A stretch of DNA of 64,000 nucleotides from contig JAEYKW010000032.1 in NCBI GenBank assembly GCA_023408075.1, forward strand, positions 1-64,000. Direction: 5' to 3'. Position numbers and translations under genes: made by a program. The notes below the pieces were generated by a model that saw only the letters and a program-made list of their open reading frames with translations, was not told where the DNA came from and ran no database searches. This DNA is from Bacillota bacterium. Its GTDB lineage: Bacteria > Bacillota > Clostridia > Christensenellales > SZUA-584. Position 1 is the first letter of the stretch. Each line of letters opens with the position of its first letter. Below are positions 9,586 to 17,778 of this stretch, in pieces.

Positions 9586-9642
9586 GAGCAGGCAGAAGGC
9601 TGAACCACAGAGGGAAAAAGCCTCTGCCTGCTTTCTTTCACC
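9586..9642 (+). terminator. attenuator-like hairpin after the lipoprotein gene
   Basis: The arms GCAGGCAGAAGGCT (9588-9601) and AGCCTCTGCCTGC (9619-9631) pair over 13 bp with one bulge and are followed by a T-rich run (TTTCTTTCACCCTTTTTT). Since the next genes lie close downstream in the same direction, it may be a partial terminator lowering transporter expression relative to the lipoprotein. Confidence 0.6.
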
Positions 9643-9690
9643 CTTTTTTCAGCAGAATATAGTTTTCTACAATAAAAGCAGGTATTAACG

Positions 9691-10446
9691 ATGACATATT
9701 CGGTTTCTTCAGATATAAAACGCGCATTGAGCGCGAAAGGCTTCTTCTTCGCTGTTGCGGGAATGGTGCTGATGATTGCCGTCGCATCAATCGGCGCCAT
9801 TGCTACGATTCAGGGCGTGTTGCCCAACGGGTTCCATGCGCAGCTGATACTTTCGGCGTTGACGTCGGATGACGTCACGCTCGTGCTGCCGATACTCTGC
9901 ACGCTTCCGTTTGCGGCGGTGTTTGTGGACGATTTAAAGAGCGGCTTTGTGAAGCAATATTTGCCCCGGTCGGGCGTTACGGCGTATATAAAAGGCAAGA
10001 TTCTCGCAAGCGGTCTCTCCGGCGGTCTTGTGCTTGTGGCGGGGCTGTATATCGCCTACGGCATTTCTGCACTCGTATTCACGCCGATGGAAGCCGCGCT
10101 CGAACCGGATCAAACCGCTGTGCCGTATTTGGCGGAGATACTCACCAAAACGCTGACGCTCTTTCTTTCGGGCGCGTTCTGGTCGCTCATGGGTTTCACT
10201 TTGGCTTCCATGACCATGAGCCGCTATATGGCCTACGCGTCGCCGTTCGTGCTCTATTATGTGCTGATTATATTGCATGAGCGCTACTTTGCAGACTTTT
10301 TTGTGCTGTATCCCAAGGAATGGCTCGCCGTGACGGAACCGTGGGTGTTTGAGAACTTAGGTGTCTGGATACAGCTGCTGGTGCTGTCCGCCGTGATCAG
10401 CCTGCTGTTCGGCATGACGGCGAAAAGGAGGCTCGAGAATGTATAG
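9691..10446 (+). CDS. ABC-2-type permease subunit
   Basis: This 251-residue integral membrane protein has about six predicted hydrophobic segments (for example residues 15-37, 50-70, 100-120, 140-165, 172-195, 220-240), the usual layout of ABC-2-type permeases. It overlaps the next permease gene by 8 nt, and two ABC ATPase genes follow, so it is likely half of the membrane channel of an exporter. No substrate-specific motif is visible. ATG 9691 is the first start, with only a weak ribosome binding site. Confidence 0.78.
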   Translation: MTYSVSSDIKRALSAKGFFFAVAGMVLMIAVASIGAIATIQGVLPNGFHAQLILSALTSDDVTLVLPILCTLPFAAVFVDDLKSGFVKQYLPRSGVTAYIKGKILASGLSGGLVLVAGLYIAYGISALVFTPMEAALEPDQTAVPYLAEILTKTLTLFLSGAFWSLMGFTLASMTMSRYMAYASPFVLYYVLIILHERYFADFFVLYPKEWLAVTEPWVFENLGVWIQLLVLSAVISLLFGMTAKRRLENV

Positions 10447-11338
10447 AATCGCTCAGATGTTTTCCGTGGCCGCCTACAATTTCAGGAGCTGGCGCCGGAA
10501 CCCGCGCATCATCATCACATTTGCTCTGGCCTTTGTCCTCTGCTTTCTGCTGTCTGATAAGGTGGTTAAGTTCGCAAAGGAGTATAAAACGACGATGCAG
10601 ATCGTTGAAGCGTTCGTGTGGACGTTTGAGGACGGCAACTCGGTGCTGCTCTCGTCGCTGCTGCTGATACTGCTCTTTGCGGATATGCCGTTTATCACCA
10701 CGGGGACGCCGCTTTACCTGCTGCGCATAGACCGTAAGACGTGGCTGGCCGGACAGATGATATATATCACGGCCACAACGTGCCTTTACATGGTGTTTAT
10801 ACTTGTATCCACATCTCTGATATGCATGAGCAATTCGTTCATTGGCAATATGTGGAGCGAGACGGCGGCGATACTCGGGTATTCGGGCGCGGGGCAAAAG
10901 CTGCTGCTTCCGTCTGAGGTCAAGACGATGGAGATGAGTACGCCGTACGCGTGCATGGCGACGATACTCCTGCTGATGCTGCTTTACTCGCTGCTGATGG
11001 CGTTTATCATGCTGATATTCAATATCCGCAAGGGGCAGCGGGCGGGTGCGGTCAGCGTGTTTGTGTTCAGTCTGTTTGGGTTGGTGCTAAACCCCAAGCT
11101 GATCAATTCGGTGCTTCAGTTGCCGGATAGGCTTCTGTACAAAGCCAATGTGGCGTTCGGTTGGATATCGCCTTTGAATCAGGCGACATACCATATGCAT
11201 AACTTCGGTTACGACCTGCTCCCAAGGCTATGGCAGACATATGCGGTATTCGGCATTTTGATTTTGGCGTGTTTCATAGTGGCACTGCGGTCGGTGCGCC
11301 GGTATAACTTTAACTTTACTGGGACGGAGAATGGATAA
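10439..11338 (+). CDS. ABC-2-type permease subunit
   Basis: This 299-residue membrane protein has about six hydrophobic segments (strongest near residues 20-38, 62-80, 102-125, 160-185, 195-220 and 262-282). It overlaps the preceding permease by 8 nt and its stop TAA shares one base with the ATG of the intact ATPase gene, indicating translational coupling. With the preceding protein it probably forms a heterodimeric transmembrane unit driven by the ATPase at 11338. Confidence 0.78.
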   Translation: MYRIAQMFSVAAYNFRSWRRNPRIIITFALAFVLCFLLSDKVVKFAKEYKTTMQIVEAFVWTFEDGNSVLLSSLLLILLFADMPFITTGTPLYLLRIDRKTWLAGQMIYITATTCLYMVFILVSTSLICMSNSFIGNMWSETAAILGYSGAGQKLLLPSEVKTMEMSTPYACMATILLLMLLYSLLMAFIMLIFNIRKGQRAGAVSVFVFSLFGLVLNPKLINSVLQLPDRLLYKANVAFGWISPLNQATYHMHNFGYDLLPRLWQTYAVFGILILACFIVALRSVRRYNFNFTGTENG

Positions 11339-11982
11339 TGAATGTCGCAATCAGCGTACAAAGCGTGATAAAGAAATTCGGAGAGGAAACCGTTTTACAG
11401 AGCGTTTCCCGCGATTTTGAGGAAGGCCGCATCCACGGCATTGTGGGCAACAACGGCAGCGGCAAGACAGTGCTGATGAAATGCATATGCGGTTTTTTGC
11501 TGCCGACGCAAGGCAGGATACTCGTGAATTACAAACAGGTGGGAAAGGACTGCGATTTCCCTGCCGATATCGGCATCATTATTGAAACGCCGGGTTTCCT
11601 GCCCGGGCTCACGGGGATGAAGAACCTCCAGATACTCGCGTCGCTTAAACGAAAGGTGTCGAGTGAAGTGATACGGGAGACCATCAAGCGCGTCGGGCTC
11701 GATCCGTCGATGAAAAAGCCTGTGAGCAAATATTCCCTCGGTATGCGGCAGCGCCTCGGCATCGCTCAGGCGATCATGGAGGATCCATCGGTGCTGATAC
11801 TCGATGAGCCGTTCAACGGCCTCGATAAACACGGTGCCGCGCAGATGCGCGAGCTGATCAAAGGGCTTCAAAAGCAGGGCAAAACAGTGCTGCTTGCGAG
11901 CCATAACCAGGTGGATATTGATGAACTGTGCGATACCGTCTGTGAAATGGATGCGGGCGTCATGACGGTGGTGAGAGAATGA
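11338..11982 (+). CDS. ABC transporter ATP-binding protein (intact)
   Basis: This 214-residue nucleotide-binding subunit has Walker A GNNGSGKTVLMK, the ABC signature YSLGMRQRLGIAQA, Walker B VLILDEPFNGLD and the switch His in LLASHNQVD. The Q-loop position reads IIIETPGFLPGLTG, with Glu, as in many bacteriocin-immunity-type ATPases that serve ABC-2 permeases. It should power the two permeases encoded upstream. It overlaps the next gene by 4 nt. Confidence 0.93.
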   Translation: MNVAISVQSVIKKFGEETVLQSVSRDFEEGRIHGIVGNNGSGKTVLMKCICGFLLPTQGRILVNYKQVGKDCDFPADIGIIIETPGFLPGLTGMKNLQILASLKRKVSSEVIRETIKRVGLDPSMKKPVSKYSLGMRQRLGIAQAIMEDPSVLILDEPFNGLDKHGAAQMRELIKGLQKQGKTVLLASHNQVDIDELCDTVCEMDAGVMTVVRE

Positions 11983-12653
11983 GTGAGGTTATTCGGCTGG
12001 AAAATGTGGTTTGCATGACACCGGATAACTGGCGTGCGGTCAACGGCATCAGCCTTTGTATTGGAGAGCAGGAGCATGTGATGCTCTGCGCGGATTCCGG
12101 CATCAGCAGCGATGCGCTGATGCGCATCATTGCGGGCGTGGAAAAACCGAGCTCGGGCGAGGTTTTTGTGCTCAGCCAAGCCGTTCATGCGATGAGCAGC
12201 GGCGAGGCCGCCGTCTTTCGGAACCGGCATATCGGCGCGGTGCTTGAGGAACCGGGTTTTATAGATAAGCTCAGCATTGCGGAGAATATATCGCTGCCGC
12301 TCATCATACGGGGCATAAACCGGCACCGGAGCCGCGAGGCGGCTGAGGACTTGCTGAATACGCTTGGTATCCGGCATGTGGCGAATGCGCTTCCCGCACA
12401 GCTGTCGGTTTATGAAACGAGAGCCGCCGGCATCGCGCGGGCACTGATCACAAAACCCAAAATACTGCTGCTGAACGAAGTCACTGCCCGCTTGTCGGTA
12501 AGGGACTCCGAAAAAATCACCGAAACGCTCAGCGTAATCGGTGAGTACGGCGGCTGTACGGCGCTTTGGATCGGCAACATCGCCAATGAGGCTATTCATG
12601 CAAACAGAACGATTCGACTGGAAAACGGGAAAATTCGGGAGGACAGGAAATGA
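11979..12653 (+). CDS. degenerate ABC ATPase (LolD/MacB-like fold, catalytic motifs lost)
   Basis: The 224-residue protein aligns along its whole length with LolD/MacB-type ATPases (for example RNRHIGAVLEEPGF, IARALITKPKILLL), yet every functional motif is altered. The Walker A position reads CADSGISSDALM with no GK[ST]; the Q-loop Gln is Glu; the signature LSGGE is LSVYE; Walker B is ILLLNEVT (Asp to Asn, Glu kept); the D-loop Asp is Ser; the switch His region reads LWIGNIA, with Asn. The reading frame is intact, with 4-nt overlaps on both sides, so it is unlikely to be a decaying pseudogene. It may be a structural or regulatory partner of the FtsX-like permease or of the intact ATPase. ATP hydrolysis is not expected. 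Confidence 0.85.
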   Translation: MSEVIRLENVVCMTPDNWRAVNGISLCIGEQEHVMLCADSGISSDALMRIIAGVEKPSSGEVFVLSQAVHAMSSGEAAVFRNRHIGAVLEEPGFIDKLSIAENISLPLIIRGINRHRSREAAEDLLNTLGIRHVANALPAQLSVYETRAAGIARALITKPKILLLNEVTARLSVRDSEKITETLSVIGEYGGCTALWIGNIANEAIHANRTIRLENGKIREDRK

Positions 12654-14062
12654 AAAAAATAAGCATACTGCTTGCGGCTTTGATGCTGGCTTTCATGATG
12701 CCGGTGACGGCGCTGGCGGAGGGGGAGCCGGAGCAGCTGACCCAGACGACAGCGTTAACGGTTTTTGAGATAGACAATACGCACATTTATGACGGCATGG
12801 ACAAAGCCTATAAAGACGGCTATACGCCGGTCGTCAAAGACGGGAGAGCCACGGTCGTATTGCCGTTGATCTCATCCGGTGAGATACTCGGCAACACCAT
12901 CCATGTCACGCCGGGGCTCGGCGATACGGCAGCCGCGCCTTTCGTGTACAGCAACTATCAAACAACGGTCAGCCGCGGTGACAACGCGGTATCGGGCGGC
13001 GGCACAGTGTCATCGTTTCTGGTCCGGTTCGATTTTCCGCTCGTATCCGGGCGGTACAACGGCGTGTACCCGGTCACGATCAATGTGCAGGCACAGTCTG
13101 CAGACGGGACGCCCATAGAGCAGACGTTTACGGCCTATGTGACGATTACCGACGGCAAAGACCCGAACGCCGCGGAGCCGACACCGCAGCTCGATAAGCC
13201 GACATCCGAGCCCAAGGTGATTGTGAGCAGTTACAGCATCAGCCCGGAGGTCGCGATGGCCGGTGAGGAATTTACAGTTCAGATGACGCTGAAAAATACG
13301 AGCGGTACGAAATCCGTTCAGAATATGACGGTCACGGCATCCTGCGATTCGCCGAGCCTGCTGCTCGAGAACGAGAGCAACACGTTTTATATAAACAAGC
13401 TGGGGAAGGGAGCCGAGACGACCATCGAACTCAAATACAAAGCCGATCTCGAAACCGTGCCGCAGCTCTATAACATTGCGCTGACGATGCTGTATGACAA
13501 CAGCGACGCGACGGCGCTGACTTCCTCGGGCACTGTCCCCGTTATGATCGGGCAGCCGCTAAAGGTTGAGATGGATACGCCGCAGATACCGTCCGAGGTG
13601 AATGCGGGCGACACCTTTTCGTTATCGCTTCAGGTGATGAACATGGGGCGCAGCAAGGTTTTCAATGTGCGCTGCGAGATCTCCGTGCCCGGCCTGTTCC
13701 CGTCATCCAGCGCGTTTATCGGCAACATGGAGGCGGGCACCGCCATGCCGGGCGAGATGAGCATATTTGTCGGCACGAAGGACATGAGCGAGGGCTACAC
13801 GGGCACGGATCAATATGGCCCGGCAACAGGCAAAATCACGCTTATCTATGAGGATGCAAGCGGCCAGCAGTATACCCAGGAAACCGAGATCAAAACCCGG
13901 ATTAACGAGCCTGTGATGCCTGCGTCCGAGGAGCCGGAGGAAGAACCCGAAAAGGCCGGACAATGGTGGGTATCGCTTGCCATCGGGGTGGGCGTGGTTG
14001 CCGGGCTGGCGGCCATACTGATTGTTCGTGCGAGGAGAGGAAAAAAGCATGAGACTTCCTGA
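12650..14062 (+). CDS. secreted, membrane-anchored protein with CARDB-like domains
   Basis: The protein has a signal peptide (cleavage probably after ALA near residue 23), an N-terminal beta-rich region, then two repeats of CARDB/NPCBM-like character (about 195-310 and 310-425, each with a 'EVxAGExFxxxxxxxNxG' pattern), an acidic linker, and a C-terminal TM helix (about 440-460) with a basic tail RARRGKKHE. There is no LPXTG. It would be anchored with its bulk outside the cell. It overlaps the degenerate ATPase by 4 nt and the FtsX-like permease by 14 nt, so it is probably the extracytoplasmic partner of that permease, in the place a MacA-like adaptor would occupy. Confidence 0.75.
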   Translation: MKKISILLAALMLAFMMPVTALAEGEPEQLTQTTALTVFEIDNTHIYDGMDKAYKDGYTPVVKDGRATVVLPLISSGEILGNTIHVTPGLGDTAAAPFVYSNYQTTVSRGDNAVSGGGTVSSFLVRFDFPLVSGRYNGVYPVTINVQAQSADGTPIEQTFTAYVTITDGKDPNAAEPTPQLDKPTSEPKVIVSSYSISPEVAMAGEEFTVQMTLKNTSGTKSVQNMTVTASCDSPSLLLENESNTFYINKLGKGAETTIELKYKADLETVPQLYNIALTMLYDNSDATALTSSGTVPVMIGQPLKVEMDTPQIPSEVNAGDTFSLSLQVMNMGRSKVFNVRCEISVPGLFPSSSAFIGNMEAGTAMPGEMSIFVGTKDMSEGYTGTDQYGPATGKITLIYEDASGQQYTQETEIKTRINEPVMPASEEPEEEPEKAGQWWVSLAIGVGVVAGLAAILIVRARRGKKHETS

Positions 14063-15179
14063 TCTGCTTTGGGTCGCAGTCAAAACCCTGAAAGGCAGGC
14101 TGTCGGCGCTGCCCGCTGCGGCAATAGCAATCAGCACGTTCTGCCTGTGTTTTGCGGGCACGGTGCTGGTCACCGTGCAGCAGGAGCGGTCTTCGCCTTA
14201 TGAACTCAATATCGCAGCGGATACGCAAATGCTGTCGGACAATGCGTTGGTTCAACTGTCTGAGATTCCTGATGTGACGGCGGTGACACCCGTGATTGAG
14301 GTGCCTGTGAGCATTGAGACAGGCGGGTACGAAGCGCACCTGGCCTTAACCGGCATTGCCGCGGGGTACATCGATGAGGTTTTTGCGCAAGGAGGGGCCT
14401 TTCCGGACAGCAGCGTGATGCCGTACATCGTCCTCAATAAAGCGGCCTGCAAACTGTTTGCAGAGAAGGGCGCCGATGAGCAGACGGCAGAAGAAACGGA
14501 AGAGCCGCCTATCGACTGGCTCAGAGCAGCCGTCTCTGTTCAGACGGAGGCAAGCGCAAAGTCGGTGGTTGCCAAGATTGTCGGCATATTATCCGGGAAT
14601 GATGAAGATCAGGTACCGGCCGCCTATATCAGTATCGCTTCTGCGGAAGCGTTGCTCGGGCAGCAGGGGCAGAATGCAGACGGCATGAGCGCCGATGTAC
14701 GTATTAAAAATGCCGGATACGCCGCGGACGTGTCGGAGCAGATCAGAGCGCTGGGGCTCGGCGTGATCAATGCCAATGAAGTTGTGCAGGCGAAATGGGA
14801 CATGGACCTCAGCCAGATGACCTATTTGATTCTGATCGGAGCCTTTGGAATATTTTTCTCGGGTTTTCTCGCGGCAGCCCGCAGGAAAACAGACGTGTTG
14901 GCGTATAAAAGCATTTTCTCGGCGCTGCGATGGATTGGCATGAAGAAAAATGATATCGGGAAGCTGTTGATTCTGCAATCTGCCATGACCGCATTGCTTG
15001 GTGTCATAGTTGGTATTATTGTCGGTGTTTCGGTCCCGTCGTTTCTTGCGCCGGAGATACAGGAGACATCGGTATTTGCGCTGCAAATACCCTTCGGCGC
15101 TGCGGCTATCAGCGCTGCAATATGCCTCGCTGCGAGCCTGCTGCCGTTTTTGAGGATCAATAAAATGATGACATGGTGA
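14049..15179 (+). CDS. FtsX/MacB-like ABC permease
   Basis: The 376-residue protein has the MacB/FtsX plan: an N-terminal TM (about residues 16-38), a large extracytoplasmic domain (about 40-250), and three C-terminal TMs (segments in TYLILIGAFGIFFSG, LQSAMTALLGVIVGIIVG and AAAISAAICLAASLL). The usual ATPase partner of such a permease is LolD/MacB-like; in this operon that position is filled by the degenerate protein at 11979. ATG 14049 is used instead of the upstream GTG at 14022 because of the GAGGAAAAAAGC site before it. It is the last gene of the operon. Confidence 0.85.
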   Translation: MRLPDLLWVAVKTLKGRLSALPAAAIAISTFCLCFAGTVLVTVQQERSSPYELNIAADTQMLSDNALVQLSEIPDVTAVTPVIEVPVSIETGGYEAHLALTGIAAGYIDEVFAQGGAFPDSSVMPYIVLNKAACKLFAEKGADEQTAEETEEPPIDWLRAAVSVQTEASAKSVVAKIVGILSGNDEDQVPAAYISIASAEALLGQQGQNADGMSADVRIKNAGYAADVSEQIRALGLGVINANEVVQAKWDMDLSQMTYLILIGAFGIFFSGFLAAARRKTDVLAYKSIFSALRWIGMKKNDIGKLLILQSAMTALLGVIVGIIVGVSVPSFLAPEIQETSVFALQIPFGAAAISAAICLAASLLPFLRINKMMTW

Positions 15180-15263
15180 GAGAAACCCGTCCGTCATCAT
15201 GGCTATCAAAGTGCTTTATCATTCAGGTTACTCCCCGTTGCGCAATGGACTGGGTGGCCTAAT

Positions 15264-15333
15264 GTGTTGCTTGACATAGCTATGGCATTAAGCAGTATCG
15301 TCAAAACCTGAAGCGCTGAATATTCGGCGCATA
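15264..15333 (+). repeat. imperfect ~70-bp direct repeat, copy A
   Basis: This copy shares with copy B (15421-15489) the blocks TTGCTTG-CATAGCTATG, GTCA, CTGA and the closing hairpin GCGCTGAATATTCGGCGC. The two copies are 157 bp apart. Its hairpin lacks a T-tract. Confidence 0.6.
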
Positions 15334-15420
15334 GTGATGAAAAACCTTCACTTGTCATGCTTTCCACTGCAGAGTCGCCACTTCGCTCCTCGCTACAAAG
15401 TAGACCGGATGACCAGATGA

Positions 15421-15489
15421 GCTGCTTGCCATAGCTATGATACGAACCGCTTTGTCAGCAGCCTGAGCGCCGAATTGTTCGGCGCTATT
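15421..15489 (+). repeat. imperfect ~70-bp direct repeat, copy B
   Basis: Partner of copy A. It has the same CTTG-CATAGCTATG start and ends in the hairpin GCGCCGAATTGTTCGGCGC, here with a T-rich tail, so this copy doubles as a terminator. Confidence 0.6.
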
Positions 15490-15499
15490 TTGTTTTTTA
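15466..15499 (+). terminator. terminator of the exporter operon
   Basis: The arms AGCGCCGAA and TTCGGCGCT enclose a three-base TTG loop (15466-15486), followed by ATTTTGTTTTTTATT. It is about 290 nt after the last gene of the exporter operon. Confidence 0.75.
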
Positions 15500-15729
15500 T
15501 TCGGCTGCGTGCCTTATCAAGTTTTTGATTTTAGAACAAAAATCTGCACAATGACATTTATACTCAAATTTCAATTCCGGTCTCTTTCTTTGTGTTTTAC
15601 CGGTATTATATTCATATCTAAATATTCATATAAGAATACACTTCTGAAAGCCCGAAAATTCGCCAAAGGCTTATTCCACTTTATAACAAAATAAAATAAA
15701 AATACTAACTATAATTACAAAAAAAGTCA

Positions 15730-15758
15730 TTAACAAGTTCTGGTAGACGGCTTATAAT
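15730..15758 (+). promoter_or_regulatory. predicted promoter of the SipW/TasA-like operon
   Basis: TTAACA (15730-15735) and TATAAT (15753-15758) are separated by 17 bp, about 55 nt upstream of the sipW start. Confidence 0.7.
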
Positions 15759-15813
15759 ATCAAATGGAAATTATATCCGAATACCAACTGATGAATTAAT
15801 GAGAGGTAACAAA

Positions 15814-16362
15814 GTGAAAAGGGTGAGCAAACTGTTTTCTATGGTCTTTGTTTTTCTGGCGCTTATCCTTGCTCTTTTGATAACCGGTGTCAGACTTTTG
15901 GGCATTCTGCCCTATGCAGTGACCAGCGGAAGCATGTCTCCAAAATATCCGGTAGGCGCTTTGATTTATGTGAAGCCTGCCGTTTTCGAGGACATCCATG
16001 TGGGTGATCCGATCACTTTTCATCTGAACGACAAATCTACAGTCGCCACGCACAGGGTGATTAAAATTGATGAACTGAACAGAGCTTTTTATACAAAAGG
16101 GGATGCCAATGACGCCGCTGACGGCGCGCCTGTGGCTGCTGAGAACCTGATCGGCCTGCCTGTGTTCTGTATTCCGGTGCTTGGGTATATCGCAAGCTTT
16201 GTAGCCGCACCGCCCGGGCTCTATATCACGATCTGCGCAGCGGCGATCTATCTGCTGCTGTCATCAATACCGGTACTGCTGAAAAAGGCGGATAAAAAGG
16301 ACGAGACATCCGGGCAGAAGGCTGCCGATTGTAAATCTGTCTCGGCGAAAGCCAAAAGCTGA
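15814..16362 (+). CDS. sipW: SipW-type (ER-type) signal peptidase I
   Basis: This membrane-bound signal peptidase would cut the unusual signal peptides of TasA/camelysin-type proteins, four of which are encoded just downstream. An N-terminal TM (about residues 10-32) precedes the catalytic Ser in TSGSMSPKYPVGALIYV. The second catalytic position is His in STVATHRVI, not Lys, which marks the ER-type/SipW subgroup. A second TM lies near the C-terminus (about 125-155), then a basic tail. GTG 15814 is chosen because GAGAGG (15801-15806) is 7 nt upstream; the in-frame ATG at 15799 would overlap that site and has none of its own. Confidence 0.9.
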   Translation: MKRVSKLFSMVFVFLALILALLITGVRLLGILPYAVTSGSMSPKYPVGALIYVKPAVFEDIHVGDPITFHLNDKSTVATHRVIKIDELNRAFYTKGDANDAADGAPVAAENLIGLPVFCIPVLGYIASFVAAPPGLYITICAAAIYLLLSSIPVLLKKADKKDETSGQKAADCKSVSAKAKS

Positions 16363-16384
16363 AATTGAAGATGAGGTGGAAAAC

Positions 16385-16954
16385 ATGAAAAAAACTGTGA
16401 CAATCATTGCGTTGGTTTCGCTGGTTTGCGTAATCGCCGCAGGCGGAACAGTGGCATGGCTGATGGATAAGGATGAGGCTGCCAACACTTTCACTGTCGG
16501 GAAAATCGGTATTACGCTCACCGAACCGTCGTGGCCAAATGCCGATATCTCTGAAAAGGTGTACCCCGGCGCAGTGATAAGCAAAGACCCCACGGTCACA
16601 GTGGAAGCAAGCAGCGAAGATTGTTTCGTTTATGTCATGATTGAAAACGAACTGAATCTGGCGGTGCCGGGAGCGGTCGCGCTGGATATAGATACGGACC
16701 ATTGGAAGGTCGTCAAAACATCCGGCAACCGCTCACTTTATTGCTACGCCGCCAAAATAGATTTCTCGTCGTCACCGAGAGTGCTCGAAGAGGTTTTTAC
16801 AAATGTCTCGGTTGATGAAAACACAGTCACCGAAGCGAACATCGGTCTGCTTGGCGGCAAAACAATAAAGGTGAGAGCGTATGCCCACCAGTCCGGCGCC
16901 ATCAATCAGAGCGATGTGGATACAAAAGCCATTGCGTTTTTCGCAATGACATGA
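16385..16954 (+). CDS. TasA/camelysin-like SipW-dependent protein 1
   Basis: The 189-residue secreted protein has a hydrophobic signal ending in the motif GGTVAWLMDKDEAANTFTVG, which matches the SipW-substrate pattern (GTxAYFSDxxxxxNxFTxG). The mature part is a small beta-rich domain with 'VYPGAVISKDPTVTV' and 'TDHWKVV' segments, shared with the next two proteins. These proteins build surface fibres or matrix in Bacillus; the function here is inferred. ATG 16385 follows GAGGTGG. It lies 22 nt after sipW. Confidence 0.83.
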   Translation: MKKTVTIIALVSLVCVIAAGGTVAWLMDKDEAANTFTVGKIGITLTEPSWPNADISEKVYPGAVISKDPTVTVEASSEDCFVYVMIENELNLAVPGAVALDIDTDHWKVVKTSGNRSLYCYAAKIDFSSSPRVLEEVFTNVSVDENTVTEANIGLLGGKTIKVRAYAHQSGAINQSDVDTKAIAFFAMT

Positions 16955-16967
16955 CAAAGGCTTTTAT

Positions 16968-16986
16968 CTTATACCAAAGGTATAAG
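16968..16986 (+). promoter_or_regulatory. perfect palindrome between two TasA-like genes
   Basis: CTTATACC-AAA-GGTATAAG is an 8-bp perfect stem with a 3-nt loop and no T-tract, located in the 68-nt gap. It may be an operator or an mRNA processing/stability hairpin. Confidence 0.4.
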
Positions 16987-17022
16987 TGAAAAAATAAATA
17001 CTTTGAAAGAGGTAATTTCCCA

Positions 17023-17574
17023 ATGAAAAAGAGGACCCTGATACTTGTGCTGTCCGTGGCTGTGATTGCCGCCGGTGCGATCGGCGCCACCATCGCGTAT
17101 TTTTCGGACCAAACCGAGCCTGCCAACAATGTGTTTACCGTGGGTAACGTGGGTATCACACTGACTGAGCCGGCATGGCTTGCTTCAGGCGGCGGCTATG
17201 AAAATTCAACGAATGTCTATCCGGGAGAGAAGCTGGCCAAAGACCCCACAGTCACAAATACCGGCGATAATCCCTGCATGGTACGCATCAAGGTTGACAA
17301 ATCGGCCGACTGGATCACGCTTGAAGGGCTTGATACCGCGAATTGGAAAGCGAACGGTGATTACTACTATTATCTTAAGCCGCTTGCTTCCGGAGACAAT
17401 ACCACCGCTCTTTTCCAGGGCATAGGTATCCCGACGGATGTGACGAATGCTGACAGCGGAAATTATGACGTTAAAGTCATCGCTCAGGCTGTTCAGTCCG
17501 AAGGCATATCCGACACGACCGATCTCACGAAAGTGATCGCAATGTTCGATAACGCGTTTCCTCCGACTCCGTGA
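17023..17574 (+). CDS. TasA/camelysin-like SipW-dependent protein 2
   Basis: This 183-residue protein is the best match of the four to the SipW-substrate pattern: GATIAYFSDQTEPANNVFTVG, then GNVGITLTEPAW as in protein 1 (KIGITLTEPSW). The mature domain has the VYPGEKLAKDPTVTNTGDN segment and an aromatic cluster DYYYYL. It is likely secreted and possibly fibre-forming. ATG 17023 follows AGAGGT. The gene is close to its neighbours and in the same direction. Confidence 0.85.
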   Translation: MKKRTLILVLSVAVIAAGAIGATIAYFSDQTEPANNVFTVGNVGITLTEPAWLASGGGYENSTNVYPGEKLAKDPTVTNTGDNPCMVRIKVDKSADWITLEGLDTANWKANGDYYYYLKPLASGDNTTALFQGIGIPTDVTNADSGNYDVKVIAQAVQSEGISDTTDLTKVIAMFDNAFPPTP

Positions 17575-17605
17575 CAAAGCCAATCAGGGATGTAACTGAG
17601 ATAGA

Positions 17606-17636
17606 AACGGGGAGAGAGATTAATTTTCTCCCCGTT
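17606..17636 (+). terminator. strong hairpin after TasA-like gene 2 (possible partial terminator)
   Basis: AACGGGGAGA and TCTCCCCGTT form a 10-bp stem around an 11-nt loop (GAGATTAATTT). No T-tract follows, so complete termination is unlikely; an attenuator or mRNA-stabilising hairpin fits better. Confidence 0.5.
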
Positions 17637-17778
17637 GAGCATCTATAACGAAAATTCCGCATTATCTTCAATCAGCTGTATGGCTGGATTAAGAAGATGC
17701 ATTGGTTCCGAATATGATTGTGTGGCGCTGGGCGCTGCGCAGTGCACATAGATTTGCATACGAAAGGCGGTATGAGTG

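Larger units (their letters stand above)
15180..15813. other. 634-nt intergenic region with direct repeat pair, terminator and promoter
   Basis: No supported gene. The region contains an imperfect ~70-bp direct repeat (15264-15333 and 15421-15489), each copy ending in a GCGC-type hairpin, then an AT-rich stretch with the promoter of the SipW operon (15730-15758). A short ORF in the AT-rich part has no ribosome binding site and was not accepted. Confidence 0.6.

Noticed and set aside
15509..15694. 61-residue ORF in the AT-rich region before sipW
   Set aside because: No ribosome binding site, no family, and it overlaps the region leading to the sipW promoter.
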